NCBI RefSeq assembly: GCF_900102965.1
Contig: NZ_FNGM01000021.1
Coordinates: forward strand, 47,680-111,679
DNA from: Paenibacillus jilunlii
GTDB lineage: Bacteria > Bacillota > Bacilli > Paenibacillales > Paenibacillaceae
DNA length: 64,000 nucleotides
Direction: 5' to 3'
Shown piece by piece: positions 33,249-40,462 of the stretch (the first letter of the stretch is position 1; every line of letters begins with the position of its first letter). The notes under the pieces are model-generated. The model was not told the origin of the DNA. It ran no database searches and saw only the letters and a program-made list of their open reading frames with translations. The position numbers and the translations under genes were made by a program.

Positions 33249-34139
33249 GTGGTGCATTACATATTCAGAAATAGAACGCGCCAGCTAAGGGCGGGATGGG
33301 AGATCCTGCTTGTCGCCGCGGCTATTTTTATGCTTACCATGCTGATGTCCTTGGGTTTATCTCTGCGGGTGAATTCCAGGCAGCTGTTTGATCCGGACGG
33401 CTGGGTACGGGTATTCAAATCAAGTGGGCTCTACATGCTGATCGTCGTTTGTTTTACAGTACGTGTTATCCGCAGGCTTCCGCTTAGCACCATAGGCCTG
33501 TCACGGCCGGATGTGAAGCGGTTCGCACAAGGGTTTCTGAGCGGGACCGTGTTAATGGCTATGATCGTTATGGTTCTATGGGCGCTGGGGAATGCGGCCT
33601 TTCAGAATGAAGGATGGAAGCCTCAATTCAGTCAATTGGACCTGCCGGGCCTGATGCTTACTGCTTGTATAGCGGGAATCTGCGAAGAAGTTTTATTCAG
33701 GGGATACATCCAGCATTTGCTGGCAAGCCGACTGGGAACCGCGTGGGCTGTAGTTATAACCTCTGTCTTATTCTCGGCGGCCCATATGGCCAATCCCGGT
33801 TATAATTGGATCAGTGCCCTGAATATTGTGCTGATTGCCTTGATTTTTTCGTGTGCGGTTCTTCGGACAGGGAATCTGTATTTTGCAATGGCACTGCACC
33901 TCTCCTGGAACCTGGTTCAGGGTTATGTGTTTGGTGTCTCCGTCAGCGGAAAGGTCCCGCAGGGATTATACTCCGTGATCCTGGAAGGGTCTGACTGGAT
34001 TACTGGCGGAAGCTTCGGCCTGGAGGCGAGCATCCTGACGACAATCCTGCTTGGGTTAATCTGTGCAGGCTTGCTGCTGATGCCTGTGATGAAGCAGCGC
34101 GGAAGAACGCAGCAGACGAAAATTTCTATTCGTTTTTAG
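33249..34139 (+). CDS. CPBP-family intramembrane metalloprotease
   Basis: This 296-residue membrane protein has about eight hydrophobic segments and the CPBP (CAAX/Abi) motifs CEEVLFRGYIQHLL (Glu146, Glu147), SVLFSAAHM and ALHLSWNLVQG. Family members are glutamate-type intramembrane proteases, in bacteria often linked to bacteriocin self-immunity or maturation; the role here is unknown. The GTG start is behind AGGAAGGTG. It is convergent with the acyl-CoA synthetase gene. Confidence 0.88.
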   Translation: MVHYIFRNRTRQLRAGWEILLVAAAIFMLTMLMSLGLSLRVNSRQLFDPDGWVRVFKSSGLYMLIVVCFTVRVIRRLPLSTIGLSRPDVKRFAQGFLSGTVLMAMIVMVLWALGNAAFQNEGWKPQFSQLDLPGLMLTACIAGICEEVLFRGYIQHLLASRLGTAWAVVITSVLFSAAHMANPGYNWISALNIVLIALIFSCAVLRTGNLYFAMALHLSWNLVQGYVFGVSVSGKVPQGLYSVILEGSDWITGGSFGLEASILTTILLGLICAGLLLMPVMKQRGRTQQTKISIRF

Positions 34140-34169
34140 AGCAACTCTGAAATATAAGAAGGTATATGT

Positions 34170-34206
34170 ACGGGTGCCATCCAGAATAAGGATGGCACCC
34201 GTTTTA
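34170..34206. terminator. Bidirectional terminator between convergent genes
   Basis: ACGGGTGCCATCC and GGATGGCACCCGT form a perfect 13-bp stem with a seven-base loop, followed by TTTTA on the plus strand. Confidence 0.9.
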
Positions 34207-34239
34207 ATGGAGTAGTTCTCCGTATGTCTACCGCTGCTG

Positions 34240-35832
34240 TTATTCCTGCGTTGCCTTCTTTTCCTGCTCCCGCAGTTCTACACGCCGGATCTTGCCGGAG
34301 GCAGTTTTGGGAAGATCCGCGATAAATTCAATTTTGCGCGGGTATTTGTAAGGCGCAGTCCACTCTTTGACATGGGACTGCAGCTCTTTTGCCAGTTCAG
34401 GTGTACCGGCGCTGTGGTCCTTCAATACAACAAAGGCTTTGACAACCGAGCCGCGAATCTCGTCAGGGCTTGCTACCACGGCGCATTCCTTGACCAGCGC
34501 ATGTTTCATCAGGGCATCCTCCACTTCAAACGGTCCGATGGTATAGCCTGAGCTGATGATGATATCGTCGCCCCGGCCCTCGAACCAGAAATAGCCGTCC
34601 TCATCTTTGCGCGCCCGGTCTCCGGTGACAAAATACTCGCCATGAGAGCAGTTCACCTTGCGTTCAGGGTCCTTGTAGTAGTTCTTGAACAAGGCTGGCA
34701 TGCTTAGGTGCACGGCAATATCTCCTACGACGCCCGCAGGCAGCGGATTTCCCTCCTCGTCAATGACCTCGACAATCCCCGGGGCAATGGATTGGCCCAT
34801 GGAGCCGACCCGGATCGGTTGATCCTTGAGTGCCGCGATGATCAGCGTGCTCTCCGTCTGCCCGTAGCCGTCACGGATGGTAATGCCAAAATGCTCCTGG
34901 AAGGTGCTGATAACCTCCTGGTTCAGCGGCTCGCCTGCAGATACGGCACAGCGCAGCTTCGACAGGTTATACTGCGCCAAACCTTCAGTCTTGGCCATCA
35001 GGCGGTACTCGGTCGGTGTGCAGCATAATACCTGGATGCCTTGATCCTGGAGCAGCTGCAAGTAACGGTCGGGGTGGAACGGTCCGTTGTAGACAAAGCC
35101 GGTTGCGCCGTTGCCGAGAACGGTCAGGAAGGGACTCCAGATCCATTTCTGCCAGCCTGGTGCGGCTGTGGCCCAGACGGTGTCGGATTCCCGGATATCC
35201 AGCCACAGGGACGACACAATTTTCAGGTGGGCATATCCCCAGCCATGCGTGTGTACCACAGCTTTAGGATTGCCCGTGGTGCCTGAAGTATAAGCCAGAA
35301 TGGCGATATCGTCGCGGCGGCTGGCAACGGCCGGGAAAGATTCCGGCTGGCCTTCCATCAGGCCCTCCAGGCCGGTCCATCCGCTGCCAAGCTCATCCGC
35401 ATTGCCGCCAACAGCGAGACGGTAGTCGAGTGCAGGCAGATCCCCGGTGATTTTATTGACTTCCCCGGTCACTTCAGACCAGACAATGACGGCTCTGGCT
35501 TCGGAATGGCGCAGCCGGTAGGCCAAATCCTTGGCCCGCAGCATTTCAGAGGAAGGGATGACGGCAAGCCCGAGCTTCAGGCAGGCCAGATAAATAACGT
35601 AGGCAATAATACGGCGCGGAACCATAACGAGCACACGGTCGCCCTGCGTAAGGCCCAGCCCGGACAATCCGCCCGCCAGGCGGTTGGCCTGCTTCATGAG
35701 GTCACCGTAAGTGATTTCTTCGTAATTTCCGTTCTCTTGCAGCCACTTAAGCGCAATCTTATCGGCTGGATGATGCTCCATTTCCGAAGTGAGATTGTAG
35801 AATTCAGGTGCAATCCACTGCTGATTGTCCAA
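34240..35832 (-). CDS. Acyl-CoA synthetase (AMP-forming)
   Basis: This 530-residue ANL-superfamily enzyme has the P-loop YTSGTTGNPKAVVHTH, GYGQTES, the TGDRARKDEDGYFWFEGRGDDII region (cited by its ends) and the C-terminal lysine motif PKTASGKIRR. It activates a carboxylic acid to acyl-CoA through an acyl-AMP. The overall pattern is like the medium-chain or acetate-like YtcI group of Bacillales; chain length cannot be read off. GGAGAG precedes the ATG on the minus strand. It appears monocistronic. Confidence 0.92.
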   Translation of the reverse strand: MDNQQWIAPEFYNLTSEMEHHPADKIALKWLQENGNYEEITYGDLMKQANRLAGGLSGLGLTQGDRVLVMVPRRIIAYVIYLACLKLGLAVIPSSEMLRAKDLAYRLRHSEARAVIVWSEVTGEVNKITGDLPALDYRLAVGGNADELGSGWTGLEGLMEGQPESFPAVASRRDDIAILAYTSGTTGNPKAVVHTHGWGYAHLKIVSSLWLDIRESDTVWATAAPGWQKWIWSPFLTVLGNGATGFVYNGPFHPDRYLQLLQDQGIQVLCCTPTEYRLMAKTEGLAQYNLSKLRCAVSAGEPLNQEVISTFQEHFGITIRDGYGQTESTLIIAALKDQPIRVGSMGQSIAPGIVEVIDEEGNPLPAGVVGDIAVHLSMPALFKNYYKDPERKVNCSHGEYFVTGDRARKDEDGYFWFEGRGDDIIISSGYTIGPFEVEDALMKHALVKECAVVASPDEIRGSVVKAFVVLKDHSAGTPELAKELQSHVKEWTAPYKYPRKIEFIADLPKTASGKIRRVELREQEKKATQE

Positions 35833-36184
35833 ATGAATCTCTCCTAATGCAAATGTGATGTTTTTTTCAATAGGTATAGTATAGCACGTTATCCTAGTAC
35901 CAGATGCTAAACTGGAGGAATCGCAGTAAAGAATGTTCTGTGTCTATTTTTTTGTTTGGAAACTTATACAAAGCTGAAACAACTTGTCCAGAGCAACCTT
36001 CTATAATAGTAGAATCAGTGTCCAGTTAGTCATTAAGGAGAGATGATCCGCTATGCATCGAAAAAAAACCTTCCGGGCTGCAGCTGAGCTAATCCTGCCG
36101 ATTATACCAAGCCCCGTTAAGGGTAAAATAAATTAAGACCGTGAGCCAAGAAGCGGCAGCGATCCAGAAAGAAGGAAAAAGACT
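35833..36184. other. Gene-free divergent region, acyl-CoA synthetase / GNAT
   Basis: These 352 bases should hold promoters for both divergent genes. An AAGGAG at 36035-36040 is followed by ATG codons at 36043 (14 codons) and 36053 (27 codons, ending KGKIN). Either could be a short leader peptide, but there is nothing else to support it. Confidence 0.4.
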
Positions 36185-36709
36185 ATGAACGCTACAGCGT
36201 TTGACGAGATATATGCAATTATGGAAGCTTCCTTTCCTGATAATGAGTTTAGAACCTACGGCGGACAAAAGGGATTGCTGAACCTTCCGCACTACCGGCT
36301 GTACACCGAGCGCGGTGCGGATAACCGCATCCTGGCTTTTCTGGCTGCGTGGGAGTTCCCGGAGCTGAGGTTTGTTGAGCATTTGGCGGTCAATCCGGAT
36401 ATCCGCGGGGGCGGGATCGGCAAAAAGCTGATGCAGGATTATCTCGCTCACCCGGACAAACCGATTGTGCTGGAGGTGGAGCCGCCGGTAAATGAGCTGG
36501 CAGCGCGCAGAATCGGCTTTTATGAGCGGCTGGGCTTTCACCTGAATCCCTATGATTATATGCAGCCTCCACTGCGGGAAGGGCAGGCGGAGCTGCCGCT
36601 GCAGATCATGACTTATCCCCGTCCGGCAGCGCAGCAGGAATTCCGGCTGTTCCGGGATATCCTCTACAGCGAGGTTTATAACATACCGCTTCCTGGCCGC
36701 CCCCGTTAA
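36185..36709 (+). CDS. GNAT-family N-acetyltransferase
   Basis: This 174-residue protein has the acetyl-CoA site VNPDIRGGGIGKKLMQDYL and the C-terminal RRIGFYERLGFHLNPYDYMQPP. The substrate is unknown. AGAAGGAA precedes the ATG. It lies between the acyl-CoA synthetase (opposite strand) and a stalk-domain protein; a functional link is not evident. Confidence 0.87.
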   Translation: MNATAFDEIYAIMEASFPDNEFRTYGGQKGLLNLPHYRLYTERGADNRILAFLAAWEFPELRFVEHLAVNPDIRGGGIGKKLMQDYLAHPDKPIVLEVEPPVNELAARRIGFYERLGFHLNPYDYMQPPLREGQAELPLQIMTYPRPAAQQEFRLFRDILYSEVYNIPLPGRPR

Positions 36710-36837
36710 CTGCAAATTCTTGATTGTACTTGGAATTACTTCTTTACATTCACGATACAAGTTGGAAACAAGTTCATGATTAAATGAATCTATAGCAAGG
36801 GGCACACAACAAACGAACCTACAAGGAGACGATAATA

Positions 36838-37554
36838 ATGAAAAGCAAAAAAATGATCATAGCAACCATGGTATTCGGAATGGCAGTTACAGGCTCAGCG
36901 GGGGTGTATGCAGGGACCAATCTGCAGAAGATCAGCGCCTACCTCAACCACAGCATCGGGTTCAAAGTAAACGGAGCCGCATACACACCGGTAGACAAGG
37001 ATGGCAAGAAGCTTGCGCCAATCACTTATAAGGATACAACGTACCTGCCTGTCCGGGCGATGGCGGATGCGCTCAAGGTACCGGTAACCTTCGATCCATC
37101 GACCAATCAGGTTGTGCTGGGTTCAGGAACAGGAACAACGGTGCCGGGCAACGGTTCAGCGGTCACTTTAGCTGCCGTTCAATACAGTGCCGCGCAAAAA
37201 GAAGCCATAACCAAGGCATTCTCGGCCTTCCAGGGCTTCGAAACCGCCTATGCGCCGATGCAAATGACCAGCGGAGACAGCTTCCAGAAGGTGGCTGCAG
37301 GCTCTGATGGCGTCAGATTCCTTTTCAGCCGCATGAGCGTGGATATCTCGCCGCGGGATTACTCCTATGAGTACGATGGCACGACAGTGAAGCTTTCGAC
37401 CGGAGCTGCAGGCAAATGGTATACCCCTTCGGATATTCCGATGCTGACCTTTAAGCTGGATGACCGCTATGTTACCCTCAGTTCGCCGGACAAAATGCTG
37501 AGCAAAGCCCAGCTTGAAAAAGTAGCAGCAAGCGTAGCGAAATTAAGCAAATAA
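36838..37554 (+). CDS. Exported stalk-domain (copper amine oxidase N-term-like) protein
   Basis: This 238-residue protein has a signal peptide (MKSKKMIIATMVFGMAVTGS, cleavage near VYA) and one stalk domain at about residues 40-95 (GFKVNGAAYTP, YLPVRAMADAL, NQVVLG). That domain is very common in Paenibacillus cell-surface proteins. The C-terminal 130 residues show no known motif. AAGGAGA precedes the ATG. Confidence 0.82.
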   Translation: MKSKKMIIATMVFGMAVTGSAGVYAGTNLQKISAYLNHSIGFKVNGAAYTPVDKDGKKLAPITYKDTTYLPVRAMADALKVPVTFDPSTNQVVLGSGTGTTVPGNGSAVTLAAVQYSAAQKEAITKAFSAFQGFETAYAPMQMTSGDSFQKVAAGSDGVRFLFSRMSVDISPRDYSYEYDGTTVKLSTGAAGKWYTPSDIPMLTFKLDDRYVTLSSPDKMLSKAQLEKVAASVAKLSK

Positions 37555-37584
37555 ACTAAATTACAGCGGAGCACAGGGAAAAGA

Positions 37585-37620
37585 GGATGTCCGTCCAAGC
37601 CAACCGGCTTGCGGGCATCC
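37585..37620 (-). terminator. Hairpin terminator for the DUF4023 gene
   Basis: GGATG..CCG..CAAGCC pairs with GGCTTG.CGGGCATCC. On the minus strand it is followed by TCTTTTCCC, and it lies just downstream of the DUF4023 stop codon. Confidence 0.65.
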
Positions 37621-37634
37621 CCTTGCGCGTGTAA

Positions 37635-37760
37635 CTATTTATTCGTGCCGTGCTGCTTGGTGGCCAGTCTGGCTTCCGGTGAGCCTTTGCCGCGGCGCTT
37701 ATTTTTCTCCGCCTTCTTCATGTTCTCCTGAAACTTCTCCACGAACTCGTGAGTGTCCAT
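37635..37760 (-). CDS. DUF4023 micro-protein
   Basis: This 41-residue basic protein begins MDTHEFVEKFQENMKKAEKN and ends RLATKQHGTNK. It matches the short DUF4023 proteins common in Paenibacillus and Bacillus, whose role is unknown. A strong AGGAGGATGTC ribosome binding site precedes the ATG on the minus strand. It is well supported despite its size because of that site and the conserved HEFVEK start. Confidence 0.85.
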   Translation of the reverse strand: MDTHEFVEKFQENMKKAEKNKRRGKGSPEARLATKQHGTNK

Positions 37761-37863
37761 TGACATCCTCCTAAACATTTGTAAGCTGCGAAAGCATACA
37801 CTTTAAGTTTTTGTGAACAGTGTTTCTCAGACCTGCTGTTACTGTGTCCACTTTTGCGGAGGA

Positions 37864-38691
37864 TCATTCCTGGCCTGGCCGTGTCTGATCCGGGGGGGAT
37901 TCATAGAGGGCCAGCGCCTTCAACGCGGATTCCCGCATGCGTTTTTTTAGCCAATTCCCTTCCACGATCCTTACCCGTTTGCCCAAAAAGCGTATTTTGG
38001 ACAGGACGTATTCCCCTTCATTGCCCAGATAGGTTAATGAGATGAAATAAGTGTCTTTCTCCTCGTCATACCGGACCTCTTTCTCAAAGCAGGAAAAGGC
38101 GTAGAGAATCCGCGACAATTCCTTGTTGTAGCCCGGGAGAACTTCAATTACGGCGCTCTGTCTGCGGCTTTCCAGGATTCGCTGAATCTCGGCTTGAGTC
38201 GTGCGGACAAGCTCAGGAGAGGCCGGGATTTCGCATACTGCTGCTATTTTTTGGAGCCGGATGCTCATGAAGTCACGGCGGGTCCAGCTGTACCACAGCA
38301 GATACCACTCCCTTTTGACCATGGAATATTCGAGGCGGTAGGGAAGACCGGACTGCTCCGGCCCGGGTTGCCCGTTGGTCAGGCCTATGCTCACCTGAAT
38401 GCCCTGATGGTTCTGAATACTGCGGCGGAGCACGCGCATTAGCGGATGATAGACCTGCACCTCTTGGGTCGAACCCTTGTGGATCAAATCCCCGGCAAGA
38501 CTCAGGGGAGCCTCCTGTGCCAGGAGCGTCTGCAGCTTCTCAAGCGTCACCCCGGAAAAGGCAGCGGCCGCAGAAGGATGGTCCAGCATCAGCTTCAGCC
38601 AGGAGCGTTCATGCGAAGTGGAGAGAAAAACACCGGTATCCTCCATACGGGAGGTGACGCGGTAATTAAAGATTTTTTCAAAAGGATTCAT
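37864..38691 (-). CDS. WYL-domain protein, second of a tandem pair
   Basis: This 275-residue protein contains a WYL domain (QVYHPLMRVLRRSIQNHQGI, then YSMVKREWYLLWYSW at about residues 125-150) and a WCX-like C-terminal part (KVRIVEGNWLKKRMRE pattern). It lacks a clear N-terminal helix-turn-helix. Its start overlaps the stop region of the first WYL gene by 14 bases, so the two are translated together and may form a heteromer. WYL domains bind nucleic acid or nucleotide ligands in several regulators. Confidence 0.85.
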   Translation of the reverse strand: MNPFEKIFNYRVTSRMEDTGVFLSTSHERSWLKLMLDHPSAAAAFSGVTLEKLQTLLAQEAPLSLAGDLIHKGSTQEVQVYHPLMRVLRRSIQNHQGIQVSIGLTNGQPGPEQSGLPYRLEYSMVKREWYLLWYSWTRRDFMSIRLQKIAAVCEIPASPELVRTTQAEIQRILESRRQSAVIEVLPGYNKELSRILYAFSCFEKEVRYDEEKDTYFISLTYLGNEGEYVLSKIRFLGKRVRIVEGNWLKKRMRESALKALALYESPPDQTRPGQE

Positions 38692-40000
38692 AGTAGTCCA
38701 GAATCTCCTTCCATTCAGCCATCAGCTCTTCCCTCAGCTGTCCCGGAGCCAGCACTTCACAGCTTGAGCCGAAGCTGCGCAGCCAGGGTTTGATTTCTGT
38801 CGTTCCGTTCACAGTGATTTCATAGATGAAAAAGTGCGGAGCTTCCTCCGTAATCTTCCCCCACTGCCCTTGCAGCAGCACACGCTCCTTCACAAAATTA
38901 CGGGCAGAGCCGCGGCGGTGCGGATTCAGGAATTTGGCGCGGACCGTAACGGGACGCCCGGTGTCGATCAGCCAGCTGGTGGAGATTTTCTGCTCCAGAG
39001 CAGTTTTTTCGGCCAGGAATAACTCTTCGGCAACGGCTTCGCCTTCTTCAATTTGCAGCATGCCTTCCAGCCGGTATTTGCGGATACCCTGGTGTTTGCT
39101 GTGGGTGAGTAAATACCATCTGCCGTACTGGTGATCGTAGACAATCTTGAGCGGCAGCGCTGTTTCGGTTCGGCCGCCGGATTCACGCTCGAAGAGCGGA
39201 TTGGTGTTTTGGGAGGCATAGCTGGTGCTGGCTTTTGGTGAGAAGTAGAGAAACTGGATTTTCCGGCGGCCCCTGATCGCTGAGAGCAGCACAGACAAGT
39301 GGGCTTCATCCAGAATTCTGGAATAATAATGGTATTTATATAAAAAGGGCTCAATCGCCTGCTTCTCCTCATCCTGCCGGATCAGCTCTTTTTTCAGACT
39401 GTCGCGCAGCAAATAGCCTTGGACAGAGGGCAACTGGGTGTTGGCCATAATATCCACGAAGTCGAACAGATCCAGCAGTTCCTCCCTGGACAATTGCCTA
39501 ACCAGATTATTATTCAGCCGGTAGCGGTAAGGGCGCGGACCTGCCCCTTTGACAATCGCGCCTACCTCCTCTAAATATTTCAGATCGCCGCGGACCGTTT
39601 TTTCATCGGGAAAAGCGCTGTCCAGGTCCAGCCCGCTGCAGCAAATGTCCAGCAGATCTTTCATAGTCAGCTCTTGACTGTTGTTCAGGGCAGCAAGAAT
39701 CCGTGAGATTCTCAGACTTTCGGTTTCCTTGAGCGACTTGGCCTGAAACAGAAACAGCAGCAGGGGATCGGCGGATTCATAGTAATTAGACCGGAGCGCG
39801 TCGGTGAAGACCTGGACTTGTGCTTCCGGCGGCTGTTCCAGCAGAGTGTTGGCGACTTCCTTCAGCTTCTTCAGGGTTTTATCGAAGGTATGGACCGAGA
39901 TGCCGAGACGTTCGGCAAACTGCTGGCGGCTGTAAGCGCCGCTGGTCAATACCAGCATCCGCAGAAACTGGATTTCCTTATCAAAGCTTTCCTTGGCCAT
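38678..40000 (-). CDS. HTH-WYL transcriptional regulator
   Basis: This 440-residue regulator has an N-terminal helix-turn-helix (SRQQFAERLGISVHTFDKTL, residues 20-40), a middle winged region, a WYL domain (KIVYDHQYGRWYLLTHS near residues 275-290) and a C-terminal extension. GGAGG lies five bases before the ATG. The gene is divergent from the Y RNA / Ro60 unit, with about 170 bases between its start and the first RNA, and an inverted repeat GAACATGG...CCATGTTC lies in that gap. It is thus the likely local regulator of the Ro60 module, by position. Confidence 0.88.
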   Translation of the reverse strand: MAKESFDKEIQFLRMLVLTSGAYSRQQFAERLGISVHTFDKTLKKLKEVANTLLEQPPEAQVQVFTDALRSNYYESADPLLLFLFQAKSLKETESLRISRILAALNNSQELTMKDLLDICCSGLDLDSAFPDEKTVRGDLKYLEEVGAIVKGAGPRPYRYRLNNNLVRQLSREELLDLFDFVDIMANTQLPSVQGYLLRDSLKKELIRQDEEKQAIEPFLYKYHYYSRILDEAHLSVLLSAIRGRRKIQFLYFSPKASTSYASQNTNPLFERESGGRTETALPLKIVYDHQYGRWYLLTHSKHQGIRKYRLEGMLQIEEGEAVAEELFLAEKTALEQKISTSWLIDTGRPVTVRAKFLNPHRRGSARNFVKERVLLQGQWGKITEEAPHFFIYEITVNGTTEIKPWLRSFGSSCEVLAPGQLREELMAEWKEILDYYESF

Positions 40001-40166
40001 GGCAGCCTCCGATCATACGTAATAGACAACTAATTTCTATTGTACCAGCGGCAGCAAATGGAGAACATGGAGAAGTTTCTTTGGTCGTAATACTTCCGCC
40101 ATGTTCGCCGGGAAGAAAATAAGCGAAGATGGATACAAGACAGCCGAAGCTGCAAAGCGGAGCTGA

Positions 40167-40325
40167 CTTGAAAAGATTCTCCGAGGCGCACGGACGGGGT
40201 ACTTCGCCTTTTAAGCGACCTGTCGCTGGTTCGACTCCAGCTTCCTTCAATAGAAGGAATAGCTCAGTGGTAGAGCAGTCTGTGCCTGTCCAATTTTGTT
40301 TTCCTCGGAGGATCAATTCATCAAG
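40167..40325 (+). ncRNA. Bacterial Y RNA (YrlA-like) with a circularly permuted tRNA domain
   Basis: The ends form a long stem: CTCCGAGG (40179-40186) with CCTCGGAG (40303-40310), GATT with GATC, and outer CTTGA with TCAAG. Inside lies a tRNA-like domain in permuted order. Its parts are an anticodon-like stem (40188-40195 with 40278-40285, 8 bp), a T-arm (GCTGG TTCGACT CCAGC, 40225-40241), an acceptor-like 7-bp helix closed by an AATA loop (TTCCTTC 40242-40248, GAAGGAA 40253-40259), TA, and a D-arm (GCTC AGTGGTA GAGC, 40262-40276). A small stem (TCGC/GCGA) stands where a variable arm would be. The Ro60 gene follows downstream. Bacterial Y RNAs near Ro60 genes with tRNA-like domains are established; this assignment is by hand folding. 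The exact ends are not known. Confidence 0.88.
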
Positions 40326-40441
40326 CCGGTAAGGCGCCGGGACGGGTTACTTCACACTCCAAACGTGACCAATGAATTACCCTGGGCAATACGGCAGGTT
40401 CGACTCCTGCGAGACACCTGTCCCACCTTTTCCTCGCCGGC
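40325..40441 (+). ncRNA. Second, reduced Y RNA-like element
   Basis: This sequence shares the start ACGGGKTACTTC with the interior of the first Y RNA and has a perfect T-arm (GCAGG TTCGACT CCTGC, 40394-40410) and a small TCAC/GTGA stem. Outer pairing is possible in three blocks: GCCGG with CCGGC, AAGG with CCTT, and GGGAC with GTCCC. No D-arm or acceptor-like helix follows the T-arm, unlike the first element. It lies 20 bases before the Ro60 start codon, so it could be a separate RNA or part of the ro60 leader. Confidence 0.65.
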
Positions 40442-40462
40442 ATTGAATTTAGGAGGTTGAAT

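Noticed and set aside
40225..40286. A normal tRNA or tRNA pseudogene call
   Set aside because: T-arm precedes the acceptor-like helix and D-arm, there is no anticodon loop and no CCA end, so an ordinary tRNA is excluded.
39981..40332. Two overlapping reading frames across the Y RNA region
   Set aside because: They run through paired RNA helices and T-arm sequences, have no ribosome binding site, and resemble no protein; the RNA explanation accounts for the sequence.
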